A stretch of DNA of 64,000 nucleotides. It comes from Leucobacter allii. GTDB taxonomy: Bacteria > Actinomycetota > Actinomycetes > Actinomycetales > Microbacteriaceae. Positions 1 through 13,597 of the stretch are shown here, piece by piece (position 1 is the stretch's first letter; each line of letters begins with the position of its first letter). The stretch is taken from NCBI RefSeq assembly GCF_022919155.1, contig NZ_CP095045.1:620001-684000 (forward strand). The letters run 5' to 3'. The notes beneath the pieces were generated by a model, which worked only from the letters and a program-made list of their open reading frames with translations, was not told the DNA's origin and did not search any database. Both the position numbers and the translations under genes were made by a program.

Positions 1-822
1 ATCCCGTTCGACACCGGGGTGAGCTTCCGCCCGGGAGCCCGCTTCGGCCCGTCGCACGTGCGCGAGGCCTCGCGACTGCTCCGCCCGTACAACCCCGCGC
101 AGGACGCCTCGCCGTTCGCGCTCAAGCAGGTCGTCGACGCCGGCGACATCGTCGCGAACCCCTTCAGCCTCGCGGAGGCGGTCGAGCAGATCGAGACGGC
201 CGCGACCGAGCTCGGGGAGCGCGTCGACAAGATCGTCACGGTCGGCGGCGACCACACGATCGCGCTGCCGCTCCTGCGCGCGATCACGAAGAAGCACGGC
301 CCCGTCGCGGTGCTCCACTTCGACGCCCACCTCGATACCTGGGACACCTACTTCGGCGCGCCGACGACCCACGGCACCCCGTTCCGCCGCGCCTCGGAGG
401 AGGGGCTCATCGACCTCACCGCCTCGATGCACGGCGGCACCCGCGGCCCGCTCTACGGCAAGGAGGATCTCGAGGACGATGCGCGCCTCGGCTTCCAGAT
501 CGTGACGAGCGAGTTCATCGAGGAGCACGGCATCCCCGCGGCCCTGGAACGGATCCGCGCACGCGTGGGCGAGAAGCCGCTCTACATCTCCATCGACATC
601 GACGTGCTCGACCCGGCTCACGCTCCCGGCACCGGCACCCCCGAGGCCGGCGGACTCACCAGCCGCGAGATGCTGCGCCTCATCCGGGGGCTCGCCGACC
701 TGCAGATCGTCGGCGCCGATGTCGTCGAGGTCGCCCCCGCGTACGATCATGCGCAGATCACCGCCGTGGCCGCGAGCCACGTGGTGTACGAGCTCGTGAC
801 CGCGATGGCCGCGCGCGACTGA
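1..822 (+). CDS. speB: Agmatinase/ureohydrolase family protein (5' end outside window)
   Basis: Manganese-dependent ureohydrolase that cleaves a guanidino group to urea plus an amine. The reading frame is open from base 1, so the start lies upstream. Visible family motifs are GGDHT near base 245, FDAHLDTW near base 320 (metal ligands) and [18 protein letters not shown] near base 590, which carries the SxDxDxxDP metal motif and the PGxGTP loop. The family includes agmatinase, guanidinobutyrase, guanidinopropionase and guanidine hydrolases, and the sequence alone does not settle the substrate. The genes behind it (NTF2-like, NCS1 permease, cyclase) suggest use of an imported nitrogen compound rather than polyamine synthesis; that is inference. 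Confidence 0.85.
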   Translation: MPFDTGVSFRPGARFGPSHVREASRLLRPYNPAQDASPFALKQVVDAGDIVANPFSLAEAVEQIETAATELGERVDKIVTVGGDHTIALPLLRAITKKHGPVAVLHFDAHLDTWDTYFGAPTTHGTPFRRASEEGLIDLTASMHGGTRGPLYGKEDLEDDARLGFQIVTSEFIEEHGIPAALERIRARVGEKPLYISIDIDVLDPAHAPGTGTPEAGGLTSREMLRLIRGLADLQIVGADVVEVAPAYDHAQITAVAASHVVYELVTAMAARD

Positions 823-941
823 TCCGGGCCGGGCCGCGCTCGTCGCGGCCCGCCCCCGGCGGACCCGATCCCGCGAGTCCAGGCCGCGCCGGTCCGCCCG
901 AACCCGACAGAACGCCACCGAGGAACCCCGAGGACGCCGCC

Positions 942-1382
942 ATGCACACCCCTACCGAGCCGGAGGTGCTCGCCGCCGCCGACGCCATCGTCACCGCATT
1001 CGCGGCCACCGACACCGAAGCCTACTTCGCCGCCTTCGCGGAGGACGCGAGCTTCGTCTTCCACCCCGAACCGGCTCGCCTCGACACCCGCGCCGCCTAC
1101 GAGGCGCTCTGGGCCGAGTGGCGCGCTGCCGGCTGGCGCGTCGTCTCGTGCGACTCGTCCGACCGCCTGGTGCAGCGCTTCCCCGGCGGCGCGATCTTCA
1201 GCCACACGGTCGCCACGAGCGTGGAGACGACGAGCGGAGCCGACTCCTACGTCGAGCGCGAGAGCATCGTCTTCCGCGCGGATGCGGACGGCTCGCTCCT
1301 CGCGATCCACGAGCACCTGTCGACCACCCCGGATCCCGCGACCCCCGACCCCGCGGCCCCGGCCGCGAGCGCGGAGGGCTGA
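942..1382 (+). CDS. NTF2-like / SnoaL-fold protein
   Basis: A 146-residue protein with the pattern of the small alpha+beta NTF2 cone fold. An N-terminal helix pair (ADAIVTAFAATDTEAYFAAF) leads to FAEDASFVFHPEP, a 'WRAAGWRVVSCDSSDRL' strand region and a terminal 'LLAIHEHLST' strand. The last 20 residues are a Pro/Ala/Asp-rich tail. Family members are ligand-binding or small-molecule isomerase or hydrolase domains. The gene lies 3 nt before the start of the NCS1 permease, so it is almost certainly co-transcribed with it. The exact role is unknown. Confidence 0.7.
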   Translation: MHTPTEPEVLAAADAIVTAFAATDTEAYFAAFAEDASFVFHPEPARLDTRAAYEALWAEWRAAGWRVVSCDSSDRLVQRFPGGAIFSHTVATSVETTSGADSYVERESIVFRADADGSLLAIHEHLSTTPDPATPDPAAPAASAEG

Positions 1383-1385
1383 GCC

Positions 1386-2810
1386 GTGACCACCCCGGAG
1401 ACCATGGCCGTCAACCTCGACGGGCAGGACGACTCCGCCGGCCCGGTCCGCGGGACCCAGTCCCTGCTGCGTATCGGGATGATCTGGCTCGCGGCGAACC
1501 TCGTCGTGACGACGCTGCTCACGGGCACGCTCTTCACCCCCGCGGTCTCCTTCGGCACCGCCGCGCTCATGATCGTCATCGGCACACTCCTCGGCGTCGT
1601 CGTCCTCGTGCTCATCGGCAACATGGGGACGCGCACCGGGCTCCCGACGATGGCGCTCACGCGCGGCTCGTTCGGGATCCGCGGCAGTCTCCTCCCGGCC
1701 GCGGCGAATCTCATCATCCTCATGGGGTGGAGCTGGGTGCAGGCGATGCTCGCCGGCGTCACCGTGAACGCCCTCGTGGCCGAGGCGACCGGCTTCTCCC
1801 ACCCGATGCTCTTCTCCGCGCTGTGCCAGACGATCGTCGTGGTGCTGGCGATCTTCGGGCACACCGGCATCTCGCGGGTCGAGCCCTGGCTCGCGCTCGT
1901 CATCCTCGTGGTCATGGGCTTCGTCTTCGCCGCGGCCTTCGGGGCGTTCAGCCCCGCCGAGTTCGCCGCGATCCCCGTCGACGACTCGCTCGGGGGCACG
2001 TCGTTCATCACGCTCGACATGGTCATCGCGACGGCGATCTCCTGGACGGTGCTCTCGGCAGATATGAACCGCCACGCGAAGAGCAGCGTCGCGGGCGTCG
2101 TGGGCTCGGGGATCGGGTACACCCTCTCGACCACGATCGCGATGCTGCTCGGCCTCGTGGCCTTCAGCACGGTGCTGCTGCGCGGCCACGACGCGACCCC
2201 GTTCGATCCCGCCGTGATCGTCGCGGAGTTCGGCTGGCCGCTCGGCGTCGTCATCTTCCTCTCGGTCATGGCGACCAACACCATGGTCGTCTTCGGCATG
2301 GTGACGTCCGTCGTGAATGCTCAGTCGCGGTGGCGCCTGCGCTTCCTGCCGACCGCGCTCGTGCTCGGGATCATCTCGGTGATCGGCTCGACGTTCCTCG
2401 GTCTGCTGAACCAGTTCACCGACTTCCTCTTCGTCATTAGCGCCTTCTTCGTGCCGGTCTTCGCGATCATGATCGCGGACTACTACCTGCTGAAGCGCCG
2501 CGGCTACTCGCGGCAGATCCTTCACGAGCGGCCCGAGAGCCGCTACTGGTACCTGGGCGGGGTGAACTGGATCGCCGTCGTCGTCTGGGTCGTCGGCGCC
2601 GGCCTCTCCTACCTGCTCGCCTACGTCGCGCCGAGTCCCGTCGGTGCGAACATCCCCGCATTCGCGATCAGCTTCCTGCTGTATCTCGCGCTGATGCTCG
2701 GAATCGGGCGCACCGGGGCGCTCGGACTGCGCGACCCCCGCGACGCGCAGCCCACCGGTCACCTCCTCGATGGCGCGGAGGACACCTCGGCGCTCCGCCT
2801 GGAGGACTGA
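1386..2810 (+). CDS. NCS1-family cytosine/purine/hydantoin permease
   Basis: A 474-residue integral membrane protein with about 12 hydrophobic segments, an N-terminal cytoplasmic stretch of about 35 residues and the GTRTGLPTMALTRGSFGIRG stretch typical of NCS1 transporters. NCS1 carriers import nucleobases, hydantoins, allantoin or related ring compounds with Na+ or H+. The GTG start follows the preceding stop by 3 nt, and the next gene begins 4 nt after its stop, so the three genes form one transcription unit. The neighbouring ureohydrolase and cyclase-type amidohydrolase suggest the substrate is a ureido, guanidino or cyclic amide compound (inference). Confidence 0.85.
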   Translation: MTTPETMAVNLDGQDDSAGPVRGTQSLLRIGMIWLAANLVVTTLLTGTLFTPAVSFGTAALMIVIGTLLGVVVLVLIGNMGTRTGLPTMALTRGSFGIRGSLLPAAANLIILMGWSWVQAMLAGVTVNALVAEATGFSHPMLFSALCQTIVVVLAIFGHTGISRVEPWLALVILVVMGFVFAAAFGAFSPAEFAAIPVDDSLGGTSFITLDMVIATAISWTVLSADMNRHAKSSVAGVVGSGIGYTLSTTIAMLLGLVAFSTVLLRGHDATPFDPAVIVAEFGWPLGVVIFLSVMATNTMVVFGMVTSVVNAQSRWRLRFLPTALVLGIISVIGSTFLGLLNQFTDFLFVISAFFVPVFAIMIADYYLLKRRGYSRQILHERPESRYWYLGGVNWIAVVVWVVGAGLSYLLAYVAPSPVGANIPAFAISFLLYLALMLGIGRTGALGLRDPRDAQPTGHLLDGAEDTSALRLED

Positions 2811-2814
2811 TCGC

Positions 2815-3477
2815 GTGCCCATCGTCGAACTGAGCCACCCGATCCGCGACGGCATGCCCGTCTATCCGGGTGACCCGGAGGTCTCGATCTCCTCGGCCCT
2901 CGGCGTTGCGGACGACGGCGTGGCCGTCGCCCGCCTCGATCTCGGGTCGCACACCGGGACGCACCTCGATGCGCCGGCGCACTCGGTATCGGGCGGCCGC
3001 ACGGTCGACCGCATCCCGGTGGAGATGCTGCTCGGGCGGGCCCGGGTGCTCCGAGCCGCGGGCGCCGCGGGAAGGGAGCCCGGACCGGGCGAGCGGATCG
3101 GCGCCGAGCGGATCGTCGGCGGGATCCCGGAGCGCCTGCCCGGGATCGTGCTCGTCGCGACCGGCTGGGATCGGCGCTTCGGCGGCCCCGAGGCGCTCGG
3201 TCACCCCCACCTCGCGCCCGAGCTGGTCGCGCTGCTCTGGGAGCGCGGCGCCCGGGTGCTCGGCGTGGACGTCTTCAGCCCGGATCCGAGCGCCGCGGGC
3301 GCGGAGAACGGGGGCGGCATGCCCGTGCATGCGTTCTGGCTGGGGCGTGACGGGGTGATCGTCGAGAATCTCGCGCGACTCATCGAACTGCCGGAGGAGG
3401 TCGAGGTGTCCCTGCTGCCGTTGCATCTGGCGGAGGGGGACGGCTCGCCGATCCGTGCGCTGGCCTTCGTCCCCTGA
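2815..3477 (+). CDS. Cyclase family protein (kynurenine formamidase-like metal hydrolase)
   Basis: A 220-residue enzyme of the cyclase/formamidase family (PF04199 type). The signature SHTGTHLDAPAH lies near residue 45 and supplies the metal-binding His and Asp residues. The N-terminus 'IVELSHPIRDGMPVYPGDP' is characteristic of the family. The GTG at 2815 is preferred over an upstream ATG at 2770, because the family starts just before this motif and the upstream codons overlap the permease gene. Members hydrolyse N-formylkynurenine, isatin or other cyclic amides, and the substrate here is not determined. It is the last gene before the rRNA operon. Confidence 0.85.
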   Translation: MPIVELSHPIRDGMPVYPGDPEVSISSALGVADDGVAVARLDLGSHTGTHLDAPAHSVSGGRTVDRIPVEMLLGRARVLRAAGAAGREPGPGERIGAERIVGGIPERLPGIVLVATGWDRRFGGPEALGHPHLAPELVALLWERGARVLGVDVFSPDPSAAGAENGGGMPVHAFWLGRDGVIVENLARLIELPEEVEVSLLPLHLAEGDGSPIRALAFVP

Positions 3478-3585
3478 CTCGCCTGGATGTTCCCATCGGG
3501 CGGCCGCACCGAGCCGCCTCGGCGGCGCGGGTCCGACCCGCAGCGGCGGAATCATGCGGAGACACGCCCGGGTGTGGGGTGGATG

Positions 3586-3614
3586 TTGCTGCGGGTCGCG
3601 GTTCGGCGTAATGT
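3586..3614 (+). promoter_or_regulatory. Candidate rRNA operon promoter P1
   Basis: TTGCTG at 3586-3591 and TAATGT at 3609-3614 with a 17-nt spacer form a good sigma-70 type promoter about 340 nt upstream of the 16S gene. A second, weaker candidate is TAAGTT at 3695-3700. No protein gene is visible in 3478-3952, which is the promoter and leader region of the operon. Confidence 0.6.
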
Positions 3615-3750
3615 ATTCCCTTGTCAGCGCATCGGAGCCGGGCCGCGAAGCGGTTCCGGCGATTGTGATGCGCTTCTCACCGCACTTGGTGTGGTAAGTT
3701 GGACAGGTTGCTGTTCGGAGCCTCCTTGGTTGGGGGTGACGGGTGGTGTC

Positions 3751-3766
3751 TGGTCTTTGAGAACTC
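3751..3766 (+). promoter_or_regulatory. boxA-like antitermination element in the 16S leader
   Basis: The leader contains TGGTCTTTGAGAACTC, close to the boxA sequence of bacterial rRNA leaders (TGTTCTTTGA-type), which loads the Nus antitermination complex. A similar motif recurs before the 23S gene at 5796-5809. Confidence 0.6.
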
Positions 3767-3952
3767 AATAGTGTGCACTTGAAATTGGTGTATGCCAATA
3801 TGTTTTATCCCCGTCACCCGGACCCTTTTGGGGTGTGGGTGTGGGTGATTCCTTTTTTGGATAACGAGACTGTCAGTTTGATGGTTTCTGTTGCCAGTTC
3901 GAACTCGTGACCTGTGGGTGGCTTATTCCGCTGCCCGGGGTTGCACTGTTTT

Positions 3953-9068
<5,116 letters not shown>

Positions 9069-9207
9069 CACCCCCCTCCGCTTTGTGTGTGGGTGGGTGC
9101 ATGGGTTTTTTCTAACGATGTTCGCGTTCACTTTGTGGTTCCCAACGGACGGCCACACCAACCCCTCGTGCTCGTGTGTGGGGGTGGGTGGTTGATATGT
9201 TGATAGC

Positions 9208-9326
9208 GTTACGGTGGTTATAGCGTCAGGGAAACGCCCGGTCACATTCCGAACCCGGAAGCTAAGGCTGACAGCGCCGATGGTACTGCGAGGGGGACCT
9301 CGTGGGAGAGTAGGACACCGCCGGAC
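9208..9326 (+). rRNA. rrf: 5S ribosomal RNA
   Basis: A gene of about 119 nt starting at GTTACGGTGGTTATAGCG, with the conserved 'CGAACCCGGAAGCTAAG' and 'GCGCCGATGGTACTGC' blocks and ending near GCCGGAC, which pairs with the 5' end. It is the last gene of the rRNA operon. Spacer 9069-9207 holds nothing else recognisable. Confidence 0.93.
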
Positions 9327-9335
9327 ACCCTTTAC

Positions 9336-9391
9336 ACAAAAGGGTCGTACAGTGTGAACCAGAGCTGGTTCGCATCGTACGACCCTTTTGT
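9336..9391 (+). terminator. rRNA operon terminator, 15-bp perfect stem with nested hairpin
   Basis: Left arm ACAAAAGGGTCGTAC (9336-9350) pairs perfectly with 9377-9391. The loop contains a second hairpin of about 8 bp built on GTGAACCA/TGGTTCGC. The outer stem gives a T-run on the + strand (CCCTTTTGT) and, by symmetry, on the minus strand, so it could stop transcription from both sides. Confidence 0.85.
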
Positions 9392-9436
9392 CATGTTTGC
9401 AGACACTTCAATAGCGCTGAGCACCGGAGGTTCCCC

Positions 9437-11473
9437 ATGAACGATCGCCCCGAACGGAACGATCCCGCAGATCGCGGACCCCGGAAGCCGCGCGACGACG
9501 GCCGCGGTGCGGGCCGTGATGATCGCGGTCCGCGCCGCGACGACGATCGTCCGCGGCGCTCCTCGGGAGACCGGGACGACCGTCGCCCGCAGGGAGACCG
9601 GGGACGGCCGCAGCGCGACGGCGACCGCTCGCGGCGCTCGTTCGATGACCGTGGCGATCGCGGCCCGCGGCGCGACGGCGGCGATCGCTCGCAGCGCGGG
9701 GGAGACGACCGTCCTCGGCGTTCCTTCGGTGACCGGGACGACCGCCCGCGGCGTCCGTACGGCGATCGGGACGACCGTCGTCCGCAGCGCGACGGCGGTG
9801 ACCGTCCCCGGCGTTCCTTCGGCGACCGTGATGACCGTCCCCGGCGTTCCTTCGGCGACCGTGATGACCGTCCCCGGCGTTCCTTCGGCGACCGCGACGA
9901 TCGTCCGCGGCGCTCGTTCGATGACCGTGGCGACCGCGGTCCGCGGCGCGACGGCGGTGATCGCTCGCAGCGCGGGGGAGACGACCGTCCTCGGCGTTCC
10001 TTCGGTGACCGGGATGATCGTCCGCGGCGTCCGTACGGCGATCGGGACGATCGTCGTACGCAGCGCGACGGCGGTGACCGTCCCCGGCGCTCCTTCGGCG
10101 ACCGGGATGATCGCCCGAGGCGCGAGGGCGGTGACCGTCCGCAGCGCGGGGGCGACGACCGCCAGCGGCGGTCCTTCGGTGACCGCGGCGACCGCGGCCC
10201 GCGGCGCGACGGCGGCGACGAGCGGCCCGGCTACGGGCGCGGCGGCACCCGAGGCGGCGGCCGGAGCGACCGGGGCGGCCAGGGCCGCACGTTCAGCGAA
10301 GCGGAGCGCCTGCAGCACGAACTGCGTCCGGTGCGCGCGGAGCATCTTGATCCGATCATCCCGGACGACGTGCAGGCACGGGATCTCCATCCCGCCGCGC
10401 GCAATGAGCTGAAGACGCTGCAGGCGGAGGTGCAGGATCGCGTCGCGCGGCACCTGGCCATGGTGGCGCTGCTCATCGACGATGATCCCGAGCTGGCCCA
10501 TCGGCACGCCCTCTCGGCGAGCCGGCGCGCCGGGCGGATCCCCGTGAGCCGCGAGACCCTCGCCATCACGGCGTACCGTACGGGCGACTTCGCGCTGGCC
10601 CTCAGGGAACTGCGCACCTACCGACGGCTGAGCGGGCTCGACGGCCACGTCGCGCTGATGGTCGACTGCGAGCGCGGTCTCGGCCGTCCGGAGAAGGCGA
10701 TCGAGACGGGGCACGAGGTCGATCCCTCCACCCTCGACACCGAGCAGCGGGTGCACCTGGCCATCGCCATGTCCGGGGCACGGCTCGACCTCGGCCAGAC
10801 GCAGCAGGCGCTCTTCGAACTGGAGATCCCCGAGCTGAACCCCAGCAAGGCGTTCTCGTGGAGCCCCGATCTCTTCGGTGCCTACGCCGCCGTGCTCGAG
10901 GATCTCGGGCGCACCGGGGACGCGGAGCTCTGGCAGCGCCATGCCGATCGCGCCGCGGCCGCACTGCAGGAGCATCTCGGCGCGCTCGACGAGCTCGAGG
11001 TGTTCGAGATCTTCGAATCCGCGGAACAGCTCGACGGGCCCGCGGAATCGGATGGGGACGCGCCCGTCGATTCGGACGATGCCGCCGACTCGGACGGTCC
11101 CGCGAGCTCGGATGACGCCATGAGCTCGGACGATGCGACGGTCGACGCGGCCGACGATGCGACCGCCGTCGAAGCCGACGACGCGCTCTCTGCTCAGCGC
11201 TCTGAGAGCGCGGACGCCGAGGGAGCGGGCGCCGCGCCCGTGGCCGACTCGGCGACGGGGACCGCGGACGACGCGGCATCCGATCCCGCACCGAACGCCG
11301 CGTCCGACGCTCCGGAGCGCTTCGAGGACGCGATCGCGGCCGAGGTAGACGAGCTCCTCGCCGAGGCGGGCATCATCGACACGGACACGGACACGGGTGC
11401 GAAGGCACCGCGGGACGATTCGGCGGATACGGTGGCGGACGCGGCCGACTCCGACGCGGAGGAGCGGGCGTAG
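9437..11473 (+). CDS. TPR-like protein with long Arg/Asp repeat domain
   Basis: A 678-residue protein in three parts. Residues 1-280 are a disordered Arg/Asp/Gly-rich domain dominated by DRDDRPRRSFG-type units. Residues 284-525 are helical with the pattern of tetratricopeptide-like repeats ('RHLAMVALLIDDDPELAHRH', 'ETLAITAYRTGDFALALREL'). Residues 525-678 are an acidic Ala/Asp tail. Homologues I recall sit in the same place, before a HAD hydrolase and tlyA in actinobacteria. The function is unknown. The basic repeats resemble RNA-binding RGG-like low-complexity domains, but this is inference. ATG with GGAGG 6 nt upstream (9426-9430). Confidence 0.85.
   Translation: MNDRPERNDPADRGPRKPRDDGRGAGRDDRGPRRDDDRPRRSSGDRDDRRPQGDRGRPQRDGDRSRRSFDDRGDRGPRRDGGDRSQRGGDDRPRRSFGDRDDRPRRPYGDRDDRRPQRDGGDRPRRSFGDRDDRPRRSFGDRDDRPRRSFGDRDDRPRRSFDDRGDRGPRRDGGDRSQRGGDDRPRRSFGDRDDRPRRPYGDRDDRRTQRDGGDRPRRSFGDRDDRPRREGGDRPQRGGDDRQRRSFGDRGDRGPRRDGGDERPGYGRGGTRGGGRSDRGGQGRTFSEAERLQHELRPVRAEHLDPIIPDDVQARDLHPAARNELKTLQAEVQDRVARHLAMVALLIDDDPELAHRHALSASRRAGRIPVSRETLAITAYRTGDFALALRELRTYRRLSGLDGHVALMVDCERGLGRPEKAIETGHEVDPSTLDTEQRVHLAIAMSGARLDLGQTQQALFELEIPELNPSKAFSWSPDLFGAYAAVLEDLGRTGDAELWQRHADRAAAALQEHLGALDELEVFEIFESAEQLDGPAESDGDAPVDSDDAADSDGPASSDDAMSSDDATVDAADDATAVEADDALSAQRSESADAEGAGAAPVADSATGTADDAASDPAPNAASDAPERFEDAIAAEVDELLAEAGIIDTDTDTGAKAPRDDSADTVADAADSDAEERA
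9540..10240 (+). repeat. In-gene repeat region: 33-bp units plus a duplication of about 180 bp
   Basis: Three near-identical 33-bp copies encoding DRPRRSFGDRD lie at about 9800-9900. A segment of about 180 bp from 9633 recurs imperfectly from 9909, an offset of 276 bp (92 codons), so the frame is kept. The repeats are part of the coding sequence at 9437-11473. Confidence 0.85.
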
Positions 11474-12514
11474 ATGGGTCTGTTCGGCACGAAGCGCACC
11501 CCCGTCGGGCCCGCCCCGATCACGGGCCGGGAACTCCTCCTCGCAGATCTCGACGGGGTCGTCTACCGCGGCCCGGGCGCGATCCCGGGGGCCGTGGCGG
11601 AGCTCAACCGGGCGGCGGAGTCCGCCCGCATCGGCTACATCACGAACAACGCCTCCCGCACGGACCGCACGGTCGCCGCGCACCTGCGCGAACTCGGCCT
11701 GCGGCCCGAGCCCGAGGACATCGTGACGTCGCCGCAGGCCGCGGTGGTACTGCTCGCGCAGACCGTCGCGCCGGGCGCGCGCGTCCTCGTGGTCGGCGGC
11801 GACGGCCTCGTCGACGAGCTTGAGAAAGCGGGCTTCGAGGCCACCCGCAGCGCGGACGACGACCCCGCCGCCGTCGTGCAGGGATTCGCCCCCGAGGTGG
11901 GATGGGCGCACCTGGCCGAGGCGGCATTCGCGCTCGCCGAGCAGCCCGGCCGCCCCCCGCTGCCCTGGATCGCGACGAACACGGACTGGACGATCCCCGT
12001 CGCCCGCGGCCTCGCGCCGGGCAACGGCACCCTCGTCTCCGCGGTGCACACGGCGGTGCAGCGGCTCCCGGTCTTCGCCGGGAAGCCCGAGACCCCGATC
12101 TTCGAGGCCGCCTTCGCGCGCTTCGGCACCCGCGAGGCGCTCATGATCGGCGATCGGCTCGACACGGATATCAAGGGCGCCGTCGCCGCAGGGATCCCGT
12201 CGCTGCAGGTGCTCACCGGCGTCGACCGGCCCAAGCAGCTCATCGCGGCCTCCCAGGACATGCGGCCCGACTACATCGTCGCTACGCTCGCCGAGCTCCA
12301 CGCGCCCTACCCGGAGACGGTGCGCCTCAAGGACGGCACGATGCAGGTCGGCACCGCGAAGGTGAGGATGGACGGGCACATCGCGAGCATCGTGGCCGAG
12401 GGCGACTCCCCGCTGGATCTGCTCCGCGCCGGCTGCGCTGCGGTGTGGGCCTCCGGGCTCGCGATCTACGGGATCAAGGTGCCCGACGCGCTGCTCGAGG
12501 ACCACTGGGCGTAG
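11474..12514 (+). CDS. HAD-IIA family phosphatase (NagD-like)
   Basis: A 346-residue HAD-superfamily hydrolase. Motif I is LLADLDGVVYRGPGAIPGA (nucleophile Asp and acid-base Asp). Motif II lies in YITNNAS, and the C-terminal GDRLDTDIKGA is motif III/IV. A substrate cap of C2 type sits between. HAD-IIA members dephosphorylate small sugar or nucleotide phosphates such as 4-nitrophenylphosphate, phosphoglycolate or UMP. The substrate is not determined. The start codon immediately follows the stop of the previous gene, so translation is probably coupled. Confidence 0.88.
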   Translation: MGLFGTKRTPVGPAPITGRELLLADLDGVVYRGPGAIPGAVAELNRAAESARIGYITNNASRTDRTVAAHLRELGLRPEPEDIVTSPQAAVVLLAQTVAPGARVLVVGGDGLVDELEKAGFEATRSADDDPAAVVQGFAPEVGWAHLAEAAFALAEQPGRPPLPWIATNTDWTIPVARGLAPGNGTLVSAVHTAVQRLPVFAGKPETPIFEAAFARFGTREALMIGDRLDTDIKGAVAAGIPSLQVLTGVDRPKQLIAASQDMRPDYIVATLAELHAPYPETVRLKDGTMQVGTAKVRMDGHIASIVAEGDSPLDLLRAGCAAVWASGLAIYGIKVPDALLEDHWA

Positions 12515-12561
12515 CCGTCGTACGGACCCGCGACGTCGGCGGCGGGGGCTAGGCTGGTCGC

Positions 12562-12726
12562 ATGAGCGCAGGCGAGCAGCAGCCCGAGGAGCCGTCCGAG
12601 GAGGACGGCCTGCTCGGCAGGATCGAGCTGATCGAGTCGCAGCCGCTGCCGGCGCGGGCCGCCGGCTTCGAGCAGCTCCACGATGAGCTGCTCGCCGAGC
12701 TGCAGCGCGGAGACCACGGTGACTGA
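12562..12726 (+). CDS. Small acidic protein (54 aa) upstream of tlyA
   Basis: An open frame starting MSAGEQQPEEPSEEDGLLGR and ending LLAELQRGDHGD. Its stop overlaps the GTG start of tlyA by 8 nt, so the two are translationally linked. I recall short proteins of this kind between the HAD phosphatase and tlyA in related actinobacteria, with no known function. The sequence is acidic, with a likely amphipathic helix in the second half (LIESQPLPARAAGFEQLHDE). Confidence 0.7.
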   Translation: MSAGEQQPEEPSEEDGLLGRIELIESQPLPARAAGFEQLHDELLAELQRGDHGD

Positions 12727-13597
12727 GCCCGCCGCTCGCGCGGCCGTCTGGTCGGGGGAGCCGGAGCGTCTCGATCGGGTGCTCGCCCGGACCGGGCTCG
12801 TCCGCTCGCGCAGCCGTGCGGCCGAGCTCATCGCCCGGGGCGAGGTCAGCATCGACGGCGCGCCCGCGGGCAAGGCCGGCGTTCGGGTGCCGGACGGCGC
12901 GAGCGTCTCCGTCGCCTCGTCGGACCGCTATGTGAGCCGAGGTGCCCACAAGCTCCTCGCCGGGCTCGACGCCTTCGCCATCTCCCCGGCGGGCCGTCTC
13001 GCCCTCGATCTCGGCGCCTCCACCGGCGGCTTCACCCAGGTGCTGCTCGAACGGGGCGCACGCGCCGTGCTCGCGGTCGACGTCGGCCACGACCAGCTCG
13101 CGCCCGAGCTGCGCGGCGATCCCCGGATCCACCTCTTCGAGGGCTGCAACGCGCGCGACCTCGACGCGCCGAGCCTCGCCGCGGGCACCGGCGTCTCGGA
13201 GCGACCCGGGCTCGTCGTCGCCGACCTGTCCTTCATCTCCCTCGCGCTGATCCTCCCCGCGATCGCGCGCTGCGCGGCCGCCGACGCCGAGCTCCTCCTG
13301 CTCGTGAAGCCCCAGTTCGAGGTCGGGCGGGTGAAGGACGGCGTGGTGACGGATCCCGCGCAGCACGCCGAAGCGATCCGGATCGCGCTGCGCGCCGCGG
13401 CGGCATCCGGCTACGCCGCGCGCGGGATCGTGCCCTCCCCGATCGCCGGAGGCACGGGGAACCGCGAGTTCCTCGTCCATCTCGCGCCTGCGGCGCAGGC
13501 GGATCCGACAGAATGGGAGGCGCGCATCGCGGAGCTCGCCGGCTCCCGCCGCACCACCGACGCGCCACGGCGCGCACGAGCCGAGGGAGGGACATGA
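12719..13597 (+). CDS. tlyA: TlyA family 16S/23S rRNA 2'-O-methyltransferase
   Basis: TlyA methylates ribose 2'-OH groups in 16S and 23S rRNA. Its activity conditions sensitivity to capreomycin and viomycin in mycobacteria. The N-terminal S4 RNA-binding domain is LDRVLARTGLVRSRSRAAEL onward. The FtsJ-like methyltransferase domain has the SAM-binding ALDLGASTGGFTQVLL and the catalytic Lys in LLLLVKPQFEVG. GTG at 12719 is chosen over an upstream ATG at 12683, because it overlaps the stop of the small gene and gives the normal N-terminus. 292 residues. The stop overlaps the start of nadK (ATGA). Confidence 0.92.
   Translation: MTEPAARAAVWSGEPERLDRVLARTGLVRSRSRAAELIARGEVSIDGAPAGKAGVRVPDGASVSVASSDRYVSRGAHKLLAGLDAFAISPAGRLALDLGASTGGFTQVLLERGARAVLAVDVGHDQLAPELRGDPRIHLFEGCNARDLDAPSLAAGTGVSERPGLVVADLSFISLALILPAIARCAAADAELLLLVKPQFEVGRVKDGVVTDPAQHAEAIRIALRAAAASGYAARGIVPSPIAGGTGNREFLVHLAPAAQADPTEWEARIAELAGSRRTTDAPRRARAEGGT

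Noticed and set aside
747..2855. Very long open frame on the minus strand
   Set aside because: It mirrors the real + strand genes at 942-2810. The translation is Arg/Asp/Glu-rich low complexity, typical of the opposite strand in high-GC DNA.
9540..10240. Possible CRISPR array
   Set aside because: Repeats are in-frame coding tandem units without unique spacers.
9332..13480. 1382-codon open frame on the minus strand
   Set aside because: Antisense of the repeat protein, HAD hydrolase and tlyA genes, all of which have recognisable motifs on the + strand.
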